Shown: positions 53,435 to 62,155 of the stretch, piece by piece
How the letters are laid out: the number at the start of each line of letters is the position of its first letter
Position numbering within the stretch: position 1 is the first letter of the stretch
Assembly (NCBI RefSeq): GCF_025141175.1
Contig: NZ_CP081155.1
Location: forward strand, 406,001 to 470,000
Direction of reading: 5' to 3'
DNA: 64,000 nt
From: Jannaschia sp. M317
Lineage (GTDB): Bacteria; Pseudomonadota; Alphaproteobacteria; Rhodobacterales; Rhodobacteraceae
Notes under the pieces: generated by a model
Seen by the model: only the letters and a program-made list of their open reading frames with translations
Databases searched by the model: none
What the model was told of the DNA's origin: nothing
Position numbers and translations under genes: made by a program

Positions 53435-54264
53435 CCCTCGCAACCCTGGCAGAGGTGCTGACCGCCGCCCGCGCGGGCGGCTACGCGGTGGGCGGACTTG
53501 TGACGCTGGGCTGGGAGGACATGCGCGCCTATGTCGCCGCCGCCGAAGCCGAAAACCTGCCCGTGATCCTGCAAGCCGGGCCGTCTTGCCGCGCACATAC
53601 GCCCCTGCCCGTTCTGGGTGCGATGTTCCGTCACCTGGCCGAAGGTGCCTCGGTCCCCGTCGTGGCCCATCTGGACCATGGCTACACCTTCGACGACTGC
53701 CGCGCGGCGCTGGACGCGGGCTTTACCTCGCTGATGTTCGACGGCTCCCGCAAGCCGTTGTCGCAGAACATCGACGAGACGGCAGCGGTGGCCGAACTGG
53801 CCCATGGCGCGGGCATCTCCTGCGAGGGCGAGATCGGCTTTGTCGGCTATGCCACGGGCGAAGCCTCCGCAGGAACCGACCCGGACGAAGCGGCCCGCTT
53901 CGCCAGGGAAACGGGGGTCGACGCCATGGCGATTTCCGTGGGCAACGTGCACCTGCAGCAGGACAAGGAAGGCGGCCTCGACACGGCCCGCATCCGCGCC
54001 ATCGAGGCGGTGACCGACTTGCCCCTGGTGATCCACGGCGGCTCCGGCGTGCCCCTTGCGCAACGCCGCGACCTGGCGCGCGGAACCGCGATCTGCAAGT
54101 TCAACATCGGGACCGAGCTTCGCATGGCCTTTGGCACCGCGCTGCGCGACGCGCTGGCCGCCGACCCGGACGCCTTTGACCGCGTCGCAATCCTCAAACA
54201 GACCCACGACCCGCTGGTCGCCGCCACCCGCCGGGTGCTGCGCGGCTTTGGGCCCGCCACATAG
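53431..54264 (+). CDS. iolJ: Class II fructose-bisphosphate aldolase family, IolJ-like
   Basis: 277 residues. The class II features are HLDHGYTFDDCRAALDAGFTSLMFDGSRKP near 84-113, with metal-binding His residues, then ISCEGEIGFVGY near 129, NVHL near 171, VIHGGSGVP near 194-203 and CKFNIGTELRMAF near 219. As the fifth enzyme of the pathway it would cleave 2-deoxy-5-keto-gluconate 6-phosphate to malonate semialdehyde and dihydroxyacetone phosphate. Fructose bisphosphate aldolase is the sequence-level alternative; the overlap with iolB and the locus favour IolJ. Confidence 0.85.
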   Translation: MTLATLAEVLTAARAGGYAVGGLVTLGWEDMRAYVAAAEAENLPVILQAGPSCRAHTPLPVLGAMFRHLAEGASVPVVAHLDHGYTFDDCRAALDAGFTSLMFDGSRKPLSQNIDETAAVAELAHGAGISCEGEIGFVGYATGEASAGTDPDEAARFARETGVDAMAISVGNVHLQQDKEGGLDTARIRAIEAVTDLPLVIHGGSGVPLAQRRDLARGTAICKFNIGTELRMAFGTALRDALAADPDAFDRVAILKQTHDPLVAATRRVLRGFGPAT

Positions 54265-54272
54265 GAACAGCC

Positions 54273-55262
54273 ATGATCACCTTCGGCATTCTCGGCTGCG
54301 GCCGCATCGGGCGCGTCCACGCCGCCTCACTGGCCCAGACCGACGGCGCACGGATCGGGGCCGTCTCGGACGCCTTCGACAGCGCGGCGCAGGCCCTGTC
54401 GCAGGTCACCGGTGCGCCCGCGCGCACGACCGATGAAATCATCGCGGACCCGGCCATCGACGCCATCATCATCGGCACGCCCACCGACACCCACTTCGAC
54501 ATCATCCACGCCGCCGCCCGCGCCGGGAAAGCCATCTTTTGCGAAAAGCCGGTGGACATGTCCGCCGACCGGATCCGTGCCTGCATCGCCGTGGTCGAGG
54601 CGGCGGGCGTGCCCTTCATGACGGCCTTCAACCGCCGCTTCGAAACCAATTTCGCGCAGGTCCGCCAGCAGATCGCCGACGGTGCCATCGGCCCGGTCGA
54701 AATCGTGACGATCCAGTCGCGCGACCCCGCCCCGCCGCCCATCGGCTATATCCAAAGCTCGGGCGGGCTGTTCCGCGACATGATGATCCACGACCTCGAC
54801 ATGGCGCGGTTCCTGCTGGACGAGGAACCGGTGCAGGTCTTTGCCGTGGGCTCCGCGTTGGTCGACCCGGCCATCGGTGCCGCGGGCGACGTGGATACGG
54901 CCGCGGTGACGCTGACCACGGCGTCCGGGCGCATCTGTCAGATCACCAATTCCCGGCGCGCAACCTACGGCTACGACCAACGCGTCGAAGTGCACGGCGC
55001 GCGCGGCATGCTGCGGGCGGAAAACGTGCTGGAACACAGCGTGGAACTGGCCACCGAGGCCGGCTTCCGCCGCGCCCCCACGCTGAATTTCTTTCTGGAG
55101 CGCTACGCAGGTGCCTACCGCGCGGAACTGGCCCATTTCGTCGCCGCCCTGACCGCGGGAACCGTGCCCAGCCCCTCGATCCACGACGGGTTGCGCGCCC
55201 AGTTGCTGGCCGATGCGGCGGCGGAGTCGCTCGCCACCGGACAACCGGTTCAGCTCGCCTGA
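54273..55262 (+). CDS. iolG: Inositol 2-dehydrogenase IolG
   Basis: 329 residues of Gfo/Idh family. FGILGCGRIGRVHAASL (4-20) is the NAD fold, EKP lies at 91-93 and the catalytic DMMIH pair (Asp169, His173) is near the middle, exactly as in IolG. The GILGCGRIGRVHA start and length agree with myo-inositol 2-dehydrogenases, which make 2-keto-myo-inositol, the first step of the pathway. It is the last gene of the iolD-C-B-J-G operon. The family also includes scyllo-inositol dehydrogenases, so stereospecificity is not certain. Confidence 0.9.
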   Translation: MITFGILGCGRIGRVHAASLAQTDGARIGAVSDAFDSAAQALSQVTGAPARTTDEIIADPAIDAIIIGTPTDTHFDIIHAAARAGKAIFCEKPVDMSADRIRACIAVVEAAGVPFMTAFNRRFETNFAQVRQQIADGAIGPVEIVTIQSRDPAPPPIGYIQSSGGLFRDMMIHDLDMARFLLDEEPVQVFAVGSALVDPAIGAAGDVDTAAVTLTTASGRICQITNSRRATYGYDQRVEVHGARGMLRAENVLEHSVELATEAGFRRAPTLNFFLERYAGAYRAELAHFVAALTAGTVPSPSIHDGLRAQLLADAAAESLATGQPVQLA

Positions 55263-55314
55263 CCGCCCTTCTACGCGCCCCGCAATCTCTGGCCGTGCGA
55301 CACTGCCGCGCGGC

Positions 55315-56106
55315 CTAGAGAATGCCCTCGGCGCGAAACGACAGCTCGCGCGCCTTGCCGATGATCAGGTGATCATGCAGCACCAGGCCCAGCACCTGCG
55401 CCGCATCGCGAATGGCATAGGTCATGGTGATGTCCGCCTCCGACGGTGTCGGGTCGCCGGACGGATGGTTGTGCACCAGGATCAGCGCCGAGGCATTCAG
55501 CTCCAGCGCCCGTTTCACCACCTCGCGCGGGTAGACGGGGACGTGGTCCACCGTGCCCTCGGCCAGTTCCTCGTCCGCGATCAGAACATTCTTGCGATCC
55601 AGGTAAAGCGTGCGGAACCGTTCCACTCCCTGATGCGACATCGCCGTCTTGAGGTAGTCGAGCAAGGCATCCCAGGATGACAGAACGGGCCGATGGATGA
55701 TTTTGGCCCGCGCCATGCGGTGCCCCACCGCCTCCAGGATCTTGAGCTGTTCTATGACCGACTGACCGACGCCCTTTACCTCGGCCAGACGGGCCGGCGG
55801 CGCGGCCATGACGCGGTTCAGGTCGCCAAAGGTACGCAGCAACCGCTTGGCCAACCCTTTGGTGTCGCCGCGCGGCAAGGCGCGAAACAGGATCAGCTCC
55901 AACAATTCATAATCCGGCATCGCAGCCGCACCGCCCTGCATGAACCGGTCGCGCAAACGCGCGCGATGCTGCAGGCGGTGATCCCTTTCGGGCGTCTGAG
56001 CCGCCACCGGGGCAGGGGCGGCGGGCGGCGGAACGGAGACCGCGCCCGAAAACAGATCCTGGGCAGGGGCCTCGGCAAAGGCGGGGGCATCAGGGCGAGT
56101 CGTCAT
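55315..56106 (-). CDS. radC: RadC-like JAB/JAMM domain protein
   Basis: 263 residues. An N-terminal Ala/Pro-rich tail (about 1-45) precedes a helix-hairpin-helix region (PDYELLELILFRALPRGDTKGLAKRLLRTFG; AEVKGVGQSVIEQLKI) and the JAMM metalloprotease-like domain with Glu in the 160s, and HNHPSGDPTPSEAD, with His212, His214, Ser222 and Asp225. This is the RadC family, whose cellular role is unsettled despite the name. Its sequence is intact and chromosomal, in the sfsA-map-radC order. Confidence 0.93.
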   Translation of the reverse strand: MTTRPDAPAFAEAPAQDLFSGAVSVPPPAAPAPVAAQTPERDHRLQHRARLRDRFMQGGAAAMPDYELLELILFRALPRGDTKGLAKRLLRTFGDLNRVMAAPPARLAEVKGVGQSVIEQLKILEAVGHRMARAKIIHRPVLSSWDALLDYLKTAMSHQGVERFRTLYLDRKNVLIADEELAEGTVDHVPVYPREVVKRALELNASALILVHNHPSGDPTPSEADITMTYAIRDAAQVLGLVLHDHLIIGKARELSFRAEGIL

Positions 56107-56152
56107 GACGCCAATCTGGCAACACGACCGTAAACAATTGGTTAACGCCGTC

Positions 56153-56971
56153 CTAGCCGAAGGTCGGGTGGAACCGCCCGCCGGGCGACAGGGTGAATAT
56201 TTCCGCCCCCGTCGCGGTCACACCGATGGAATGCTCGAACTGCGCCGACAGGGATTTGTCGCGGGTCACGGCGGTCCAGTCGTCGGCCAGAACCTTGGTC
56301 TCGGGCCGTCCCAGGTTCACCATCGGCTCGATGGTGAAGAACATGCCTTCCTCCAGCACGGCCGCCGTTCCGGGCCGGCCATAGTGCAGGACGTTGGGCG
56401 GTGCGTGGAACACCCGGCCCAGCCCGTGACCACAGAAATCGCGCACAACCGACATGCGGTGCGCCTCGGCATAGGCCTGGATCGCAAAGCCCACGTCGCC
56501 AAAGGTATTGCCCGGCTTCACCGCTTCGATCCCCTTCATCAGGGCGTCGTGGGTGACCTGGACCAGACGCTCGGCCTTGCGGGGCATCTTGCCTGCGCAA
56601 TACATCCGGCTGCTGTCGCCAAACCATCCGTCGACGATGGTGGTCACGTCGATGTTCAGGATATCGCCATCCTTGAGCACCTTGTCCCCCGGAATACCGT
56701 GGCAGACGACGTGGTTCACGCTGATGCAGCTGGCGTGCTGATAGCCCTTGTAGCCGATCGTGGCCGAGGTCGCGCCCGCCTCCGTCACCCAATCGGTGAT
56801 CAGCTTGTCGAGGGCCGCTGTCGTGACGCCGGGCACCACATGCTCCGCGATCCGGTCAAGGATTTCGGCGGTCAGGCGACCGGCCTTGTGCATGCCTGCG
56901 AAATCCGCCTCCTCATGGATGCGGATGCCGTCCCGTGTCAGTCGCCCCCGATGTTCGTCCACGTCGCTCAT
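56153..56971 (-). CDS. map: Methionine aminopeptidase
   Basis: 272 residues from the ATG at 56971. The pita-bread fold metal ligands are recognisable: ISVNHVVCHGIPGD near 82-95 with the active-site His, NIDVTTIVDGWFGDSS near 104-119 (two Asp), FCGHGLGRVFHAPPNV near 178-193 (His), FFTIEPMVN near 210 (Glu) and AQFEHSIGV near 245 (Glu). It removes the initiator Met from new proteins. It matches type I bacterial Map in length. The N-terminal extension to 57010 is not needed. A ribosome site GAGCGAAGG precedes the ATG. Confidence 0.95.
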   Translation of the reverse strand: MSDVDEHRGRLTRDGIRIHEEADFAGMHKAGRLTAEILDRIAEHVVPGVTTAALDKLITDWVTEAGATSATIGYKGYQHASCISVNHVVCHGIPGDKVLKDGDILNIDVTTIVDGWFGDSSRMYCAGKMPRKAERLVQVTHDALMKGIEAVKPGNTFGDVGFAIQAYAEAHRMSVVRDFCGHGLGRVFHAPPNVLHYGRPGTAAVLEEGMFFTIEPMVNLGRPETKVLADDWTAVTRDKSLSAQFEHSIGVTATGAEIFTLSPGGRFHPTFG

Positions 56972-57019
56972 CCTTCGCTCACCCTGCGGTTCCGGCCCAC
57001 ATAATACCACGACAGAAAA

Positions 57020-57715
57020 TTATCCACCCGCCAGCGGCAGGGGCCCTTTGGCCCAGATGCCATCGGTCGTGATCCGCGTCGCCAGACAGATCACCTCCAC
57101 CCCTGCTGCGCGGGCGGCGTCAAAGGCCCCGGCATAGGTCGGGTCGATATCGGCGGCGATGCCGATCCGCGCGCAATCGGTGCGCTGCAACAGCAACAGA
57201 ACCACGGCGCGGTGGCCCTGTTGCGCCATCGCGGCCAGCTCTTCCATGTGGCGGGCACCGCGGGCGGTCACGCTGTCGGGAAATTCGGCCAGATCACCGG
57301 TGCGGCGCAGGGTCACGGCCTTGACCTCCACATAGGTCAGCCCCGCACCCGTCAGCAGGAAATCCACCCGGCTGCCGGTGCCATAGGCGACCTCTGCGCG
57401 CACGTCGCCCGACAGGCCGGGGATCTGCCCCGCGCGCAGCGCCTCGCCCACGACACGGTTGGGCAGGCCGGTGTCGACGCAAACCAAGTGCCCCCCGGGC
57501 AATTCCGCCAGACGCCAGCCGAATTTCAGCTTCTTTTTCGGATCGTCATTCGGTTCCAGCCAGATGCGCGCGCCGGGGTCGGCCTGCCCGGTCATCGCGC
57601 CGGGGTTCGGGCAATGGGCCACCACCACGCGCCCGTCGTCCAACTCCACATCCGCGAGGAACCGCTTGTAGCGGCGGATCAGCGTGGCAGGGACGAGCGG
57701 AGTGGCGAAGCGCAT
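57020..57715 (-). CDS. sfsA: SfsA (DNA/RNA nuclease family)
   Basis: 231 residues. The OB-like start RFATPLVPATLIRRYKRFLADVELDDG (2-28), AHCPNPGAMTGQADPGARIWL near 33-53, SRVDFLLTGAGLTYVEVKAVTLRR near 113-136, with the PD-(D/E)xK-type catalytic Asp, Glu and Lys, and TARGARHMEELAAM near 149 are diagnostic of SfsA. It was first described as a sugar fermentation stimulation protein and binds nucleic acid. Starts at 57715; convergent neighbours none, and map follows 49 bp downstream on the same strand. Confidence 0.93.
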   Translation of the reverse strand: MRFATPLVPATLIRRYKRFLADVELDDGRVVVAHCPNPGAMTGQADPGARIWLEPNDDPKKKLKFGWRLAELPGGHLVCVDTGLPNRVVGEALRAGQIPGLSGDVRAEVAYGTGSRVDFLLTGAGLTYVEVKAVTLRRTGDLAEFPDSVTARGARHMEELAAMAQQGHRAVVLLLLQRTDCARIGIAADIDPTYAGAFDAARAAGVEVICLATRITTDGIWAKGPLPLAGG

Positions 57716-57751
57716 GGCCCCGCCCTATACCCTCAACTGAAGGAGACGCCC

Positions 57752-57826
57752 ATGCCCATTCCCGCCCCGACCGGACCGCTCACTCTCTCTGGCGCGGCGT
57801 GGCCGCGAACCCAGTCCGAAGGCTGA
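57752..57826 (+). CDS. Possible 24-codon leader or small protein
   Basis: A short frame from ATG 57752 codes for MPIPAPTGPLTLSGAAWPRT plus four residues and stops at 57826, just 6 bp before the cinA-like start. A strong AAGGAG site at 57740-57745 is well spaced for this ATG, while the cinA-like gene itself has only a weak site. It could be a leader peptide coupled to the next gene or a chance frame. Nothing identifies a function. Confidence 0.35.
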   Translation: MPIPAPTGPLTLSGAAWPRTQSEG

Positions 57827-57832
57827 CGCGTC

Positions 57833-58552
57833 ATGACCAATCCAACCGCCGCCATGCTCGTTATCGGGGACGAGATCCTGTCGGGCCGCACCCGTGACGC
57901 CAACATGCACCACCTCGCCGGTCAACTGACCGAAGCAGGCATCACCCTGTCGGAAGTGCGCATCGTCTCGGACGACCACGACGCCATCGTCGCGGCCGTA
58001 CGCGCCCTGTCAGATACCTGGGACAGCGTTTTCACCTCTGGCGGAATCGGGCCGACCCACGACGATATCACGGCGGATGCCATTGGCGCGGCGTTTGGCG
58101 CGACGGTCGATGTGCGCGACGATGCCCGCGCCCTGCTCGCCGCCCACTATGCGCGTTCCGGGCAGGAGCTGAACGCAGCACGCCTGCGCATGGCCCGCAT
58201 TCCCGAAGGGGCCAGCCTGATCGACAATCCCGTGTCGGTCGCGCCGGGCTTTACCCTTGGCAACGTGCACGTCATGGCGGGCGTGCCTTCGGTCTTTCGC
58301 GCCATGGTGGCCTCGGTCCTGCCGACACTGACCGGCGGCGCGCCGCTGACGTCCACCTCGACCCGGATCGACCGGGGCGAAGGCGACATCGCGGGGCCGC
58401 TGGGCGATCTGGCGGCGGAATATCCGGATCTGTCCATGGGGTCCTATCCGTTCCAGAAAGATGGCAAATACGGTGCCAATATCGTCATCCGCGGTCAGGA
58501 TGCGGCGCGGGTGACCGAGGCAACCGCCAAGTTGCAGACGCTCTTCGCATGA
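57833..58552 (+). CDS. CinA-like molybdopterin-binding domain protein
   Basis: 239 residues with just the N-terminal domain of CinA. AMLVIGDEILSGRTRDANMHHLAGQLTEAGITLSEVRIVSDD (7-48) and VFTSGGIGPTHDDIT near 66-80 are the MoCF-biosynthesis/MoaB-type signature. The C-terminal nicotinamide-nucleotide amidase (pncC) domain of full CinA is missing. In other bacteria this domain hydrolyses ADP-ribose. The stop overlaps the GNAT gene (ATGA), beginning a chain of four overlapping genes. Confidence 0.88.
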   Translation: MTNPTAAMLVIGDEILSGRTRDANMHHLAGQLTEAGITLSEVRIVSDDHDAIVAAVRALSDTWDSVFTSGGIGPTHDDITADAIGAAFGATVDVRDDARALLAAHYARSGQELNAARLRMARIPEGASLIDNPVSVAPGFTLGNVHVMAGVPSVFRAMVASVLPTLTGGAPLTSTSTRIDRGEGDIAGPLGDLAAEYPDLSMGSYPFQKDGKYGANIVIRGQDAARVTEATAKLQTLFA

Positions 58553-59274
58553 ACGCGGGGCCCCTACCCGACGCACAGGGGATCATGGCGGCCATCCGGG
58601 CCAGCTGGCCGCCTTCGGCCTTGGCGACCCTGGGACCGTTCGAATTGCCCGCCGAAACGGTGGGCACGCGCCGCGCGACCTCGGCCAGACTGCGACCGGG
58701 GGCGCGCGTGACCGACGCCGACATCGCCGCGGTGGAAACATCGCGCCCCGGAACGATCTTCGGGACGATCGACGGGGTCGAGGATCAGGCCGCCGATCTG
58801 TTGGTCGCGCGCGGCTATGGCGCGGGCGGGGTTTCCGACCTGATGGCCGGACCTGTCGCGCCCCTGCTGGGGGACCTGCCACCGGTCAGCGGTTTTGCCC
58901 ATTGGCCGCCGCTGGAAATCTGCAACAGCCTGTGGGACGACCACGGCAACCCGGCCCCGCGCCGCGCGCCGATGTTCCGTGCGCCGGGTCCCCGCGCCGC
59001 TGTTCTGATGCGCGCCGAGGGACGGGCGGCGGGCGCGCTCTATGTCGGTGTGGCCGAGGGGCTGGCCGTGCTGCACCTGGTGCTGACCCTGCCGCAGATG
59101 CGCGGCAAGGGCGTGGGCCTGCTGGCCCTGCGCCATGCTGCGACCTGGGCGCAGGCGCAGGGGGCCGACACCCTGGTCCTGCCGGTCGAGGCCGACAACA
59201 CCGGCGCCATCGCGCTTTACGCCAAGGCGGGCCTCGCCCGACGCGGTGGATACCGCTATTGGTCGAAGGCATGA
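58549..59274 (+). CDS. GNAT family N-acetyltransferase
   Basis: 241 residues. The C-terminal third holds the acetyl-CoA-binding pattern: LHLVLTLPQMRGKGVGLLALRHAATWAQAQG (about 171-201), with the R/Q-x-x-G-x-G/A loop MRGKGVG, then LVLPVEADNTGAIALYAKAGLARRGGYRYWSK. The N-terminal part is more variable and gives no substrate clue. The gene overlaps both neighbours by 4 bp and is probably translated in step with them. Confidence 0.85.
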   Translation: MNAGPLPDAQGIMAAIRASWPPSALATLGPFELPAETVGTRRATSARLRPGARVTDADIAAVETSRPGTIFGTIDGVEDQAADLLVARGYGAGGVSDLMAGPVAPLLGDLPPVSGFAHWPPLEICNSLWDDHGNPAPRRAPMFRAPGPRAAVLMRAEGRAAGALYVGVAEGLAVLHLVLTLPQMRGKGVGLLALRHAATWAQAQGADTLVLPVEADNTGAIALYAKAGLARRGGYRYWSKA

Positions 59275-59837
59275 CTGAACAACCCACCGCCCTCGACCTG
59301 CCGCAGCTGGACCCCCTGCCGCCCGAGACGCAGCGCTATTTCGACATTTGCGTCGAAAAGCTGGGCTTCGTGCCAAACGTGCTGCGTGCCTATGCCTTCG
59401 ACATGGACAAGCTGAACGCCTTCACGGCGATGTATAACGACCTGATGCTCGCCCCCTCCGGCCTGTCCAAGCTGGAACGCGAGATGGTCGCCGTCGCCGT
59501 TTCCGCCGAAAACCGGTGTTTCTATTGCCTGGTGGCCCACGGGGCCGCCGTGCGGGCCCTGTCCGGCGATCCGGCCCTGGGCGAGATGATCGCGATGAAC
59601 TACCGCGTGGCCCCCCTGACCGACCGACAGCGGGCGATGCTGGATTTTGCCGTCCTGATGACCAAGGCCTCGGCCACCATCACCGAAGCCGACCGCCAGG
59701 CCCTCCGAGACCAGGGCCTGAGCGAGCGGGACATCTTCGATCTGGCCTCCGTCGCGGGGTTCTTCAACATGTCGAACCGGGTGGCCTCGGCCATCGCCAT
59801 GGCCCCGAACCCAGACTACCACGGCCAGGCCCGGTGA
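59271..59837 (+). CDS. AhpD-like/carboxymuconolactone decarboxylase family peroxidase-related protein
   Basis: 188 residues, helical. LKREMVAVAVSAENRCFYCLVAHGAAVR-type centre, seen here as SKLEREMVAVAVSAENRCFYCLVAHG (about 64-89), has a CxxC (Cys84-x2-Cys87) followed by His, the catalytic proton-relay motif of AhpD. SERDIFDLASVAGFFNMSNRVA near 152-173 is the conserved end. This is the uncharacterised peroxidase-related branch; alkylhydroperoxide reductase activity is likely but not shown. Overlaps GNAT and OmpA-like genes by 4 bp. Confidence 0.87.
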   Translation: MTEQPTALDLPQLDPLPPETQRYFDICVEKLGFVPNVLRAYAFDMDKLNAFTAMYNDLMLAPSGLSKLEREMVAVAVSAENRCFYCLVAHGAAVRALSGDPALGEMIAMNYRVAPLTDRQRAMLDFAVLMTKASATITEADRQALRDQGLSERDIFDLASVAGFFNMSNRVASAIAMAPNPDYHGQAR

Positions 59838-60742
59838 TTCGCTGGGCGGCCCTGCTGCTGGCGCTGCCCGCGCAGGCCGCCGACCTGGCGATGCCCTTTC
59901 CCGCCGCCCTGACATTCGCCGAGACCGCGCCCCTTGCGCCCTACCGCGTCGCCATCGGCCCCTGGGATGGCACCCTGCCCGCCCAGACGGTCGAAGGTGC
60001 CGTGACACGGCAGGTGTGGCAATTGTCGGCCCCCGGCGCCACGCCGCTGCAACTGCTGTCCCCGCTGCGCGATCAACTTCTGGCCCAGGGCTACGACGTG
60101 GTCTTCGACTGCGACACGCGCGCCTGCGGCGGTTGGGATTTCCGGTTCGAGATCGACGTCGCCCCCGCGCCCGAGATGTTCGTCGACCTGGCCGCCTTTC
60201 GCTACCTGTCGGCGCGGCGGGGCGATGACTGGGTGTCGCTGGTGGTCAGCACCTCTGGCGACCAGGGTTATGTGCAGCAGACCGTCGTGGGGGCACCCGG
60301 TTCCGTCGTGCCAATCACCAAAAGCGCGTCCAACGCCCCGCCCCCCCCGGTGCTGACCGCCATGTCCGACGTGGCCATGGCGCTGACGCAGACCGGGCGC
60401 GCGGTGCTGTCGGACCTGATTTTCGCCACCGGCTCCACCGACCTGCCCAGCGACAGCTATCCGTCGCTGGAGGGTCTGGCAGACTTTCTGCGCGCCAACC
60501 CGCAGGTCACGGTCGCCCTGGTCGGCCATACCGACGCAGAAGGCGGGGCCGAGGGCAACATGGCGATTTCCAACCGCCGCGCCGCCAGCGCCCGTGCCCT
60601 GCTGACGGGCCGCTACGGCATTGATCCGGCCCGCATCGACACCCACGGCGTCGGGTTCTTTGCGCCCATGGCCCGCAACGACACCGAAGCCGGACGCGAA
60701 GCGAACCGGCGCGTCGAAGTCGTCATCACCTCCACCCCGTAA
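59834..60742 (+). CDS. OmpA family protein
   Basis: 302 residues from a GTG that overlaps the previous stop (GTGA); no ATG fits, and the GTG gives a signal peptide, IRWAALLLALPAQAADLAMPF, cleaved near 17. A C-terminal OmpA peptidoglycan-binding domain (about 180-302) has LIFATGSTDLPSDSYPSLEGLADFLRANP, the VGHTDAEGGAEGNMAISNRRAASARALL pattern with the DAP-binding Asp and Arg, and ANRRVEVVI. The N-terminal region (about 25-170) is not a standard beta-barrel. It probably ties the envelope to peptidoglycan. Confidence 0.85.
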   Translation: MIRWAALLLALPAQAADLAMPFPAALTFAETAPLAPYRVAIGPWDGTLPAQTVEGAVTRQVWQLSAPGATPLQLLSPLRDQLLAQGYDVVFDCDTRACGGWDFRFEIDVAPAPEMFVDLAAFRYLSARRGDDWVSLVVSTSGDQGYVQQTVVGAPGSVVPITKSASNAPPPPVLTAMSDVAMALTQTGRAVLSDLIFATGSTDLPSDSYPSLEGLADFLRANPQVTVALVGHTDAEGGAEGNMAISNRRAASARALLTGRYGIDPARIDTHGVGFFAPMARNDTEAGREANRRVEVVITSTP

Positions 60743-60760
60743 CCCCGCCAAGGATGTCCC

Positions 60761-61999
60761 ATGCCCCCTTTCGACGCAGAGCTGACCGACCGCTTGATCC
60801 GCTACTGCGCGATCGACAGCCAGTCCGATCAGGACCGCCCCGGCGCGCCCTCGACCGACTGCCAACACGACATGCTGGACCTGCTCCGGGCAGAGCTGGT
60901 GGACATCGGCGCGACTGACGTGGTCAAGACCGACTACGGCACCGTCCTGGCCACGATCCCCGGCACCGTTCCCGGCCCGACCATCGGGTTTCTCGCCCAC
61001 GTGGACACCGCGCCGCAATTCAATGCCACCGGCGTCAAACCCAGGGTGATCGAGCGCTACAACGGCGGCACCATCACCTACCCGGACGCGCCCGACCTGG
61101 CGCTCTCGCCCGAGGCCTTCCCCTATCTGGCCCAGAAGGTCGGGCACGACATCGTCACCGCCTCGGGCCTTACCCTTCTGGGGGCCGACGACAAGGCGGG
61201 CATCGCGATCATCATGACCGCCGCACGGCACCTGCTGGAAACCCCCGACCTGCCCCGTCCCCCGATCCGTATCGCCTTCACCCCGGACGAGGAAATCGGG
61301 CGCGGCGTGGACGCCCGCCTGCCCGCCGATCTGGGCGTCGATTTCGCCTATACCTTCGACGGCGGCGATCTGGGCGAAATCGTCTACGAGACCTTCTCGG
61401 CGGATTTCGCGACCGTCACCGTCACCGGCGTTTCGATCCATCCGGGCGATGCCAAGGACAAGTTGGTCAACGCGATCCATCTGGCGTCCAAGATCGTCGA
61501 TACCCTGCCCCAGGTCACCCGAACGCCCGAAACGACCGAGGGCCGGGAGGGGTTCCTGCATGCCGTCGACATGAAGGGCGGCTCCTCCGAGATGGTGGTG
61601 CGCTTCATCCTGCGCGATTTCGAACGCGACGGGCTGGCGGCCCATGGGGATCTGCTGCGGCAGGTCTGCGACACCATCGCCGCGACCGAACCCCGCGCCC
61701 GCATCACCTGCGAGATCACGCCGCAATACCGCAACATGCGCTATTGGCTGGAGGACGACATGACGCCCGTGGATCTGGCCCGCGCCGCGCTGGCCGATCT
61801 GACCATCCCCGAGGTGTCGGTCCCGATCCGCGGCGGCACCGACGGGTCGCGTTTGACCGAAATGGGCGTGCCCTGCCCGAACCTGTTCACCGGAATGCAG
61901 AACATCCACGGCCCGCTGGAATGGATTTCGGTGCAGGACATGGGCCGCGCGACCGATTTCTGCCTGGGCATCGTGACGCGGGCCGCACGGGGTGAATAG
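60761..61999 (+). CDS. pepT: Peptidase T
   Basis: 412 residues of M20 metallopeptidase family. LAHVDTAPQFN near 78-88 (first metal His/Asp), LLGADDKAGIAIIMTA near 144 (bridging Asp), FTPDEEIGRGVDA near 170 (Glu), and IRGGTDGSRLTEMGVPCPNLFTGMQNIHGPLEW near 360-391 (last His) are the dinuclear zinc centre of PepT. It removes the N-terminal residue of tripeptides in the cytoplasm. Standard length. It is the last gene of the run from 57.8 kb, 18 bp after the OmpA-like gene. Confidence 0.94.
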   Translation: MPPFDAELTDRLIRYCAIDSQSDQDRPGAPSTDCQHDMLDLLRAELVDIGATDVVKTDYGTVLATIPGTVPGPTIGFLAHVDTAPQFNATGVKPRVIERYNGGTITYPDAPDLALSPEAFPYLAQKVGHDIVTASGLTLLGADDKAGIAIIMTAARHLLETPDLPRPPIRIAFTPDEEIGRGVDARLPADLGVDFAYTFDGGDLGEIVYETFSADFATVTVTGVSIHPGDAKDKLVNAIHLASKIVDTLPQVTRTPETTEGREGFLHAVDMKGGSSEMVVRFILRDFERDGLAAHGDLLRQVCDTIAATEPRARITCEITPQYRNMRYWLEDDMTPVDLARAALADLTIPEVSVPIRGGTDGSRLTEMGVPCPNLFTGMQNIHGPLEWISVQDMGRATDFCLGIVTRAARGE

Positions 62000-62097
62000 C
62001 GCGGAACAGGTCTGATCGACCCGTCTCTGTGCGAATTTTAGGTATGACGCGGATCACCCGTCGATCACCCCCGCATCACCCTTCCAATCTGCCGGAC

Positions 62098-62129
62098 AAA
62101 AAAGCGGCCCCCGATCGCTCAGGGGCCGC
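62098..62129 (-). terminator. Rho-independent terminator of the LysR gene
   Basis: GCGGCCCC (62104-62111) pairs with GGGGCCGC (62122-62129), and on the leftward transcript six U residues follow (62098-62103 is AAAAAA on the plus strand). It lies 27 bp past the stop of the leftward lysR gene and is the only hairpin in the window with a full U-tract. Confidence 0.85.
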
Positions 62130-62155
62130 CTTCTGGCAGGGAACTGTGGGGTGGC

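Noticed and set aside
51464..53596. 710-codon minus-strand frame across iolC and iolB
   Set aside because: Antisense of two enzymes with complete family motifs. It has no domain of its own and the composition is typical of a shadow frame.
57833..58552. Full-length CinA or a competence gene
   Set aside because: The protein stops after the molybdopterin-binding domain and has no C-terminal amidase domain, and there are no other competence genes nearby, so only a domain-level name is used.
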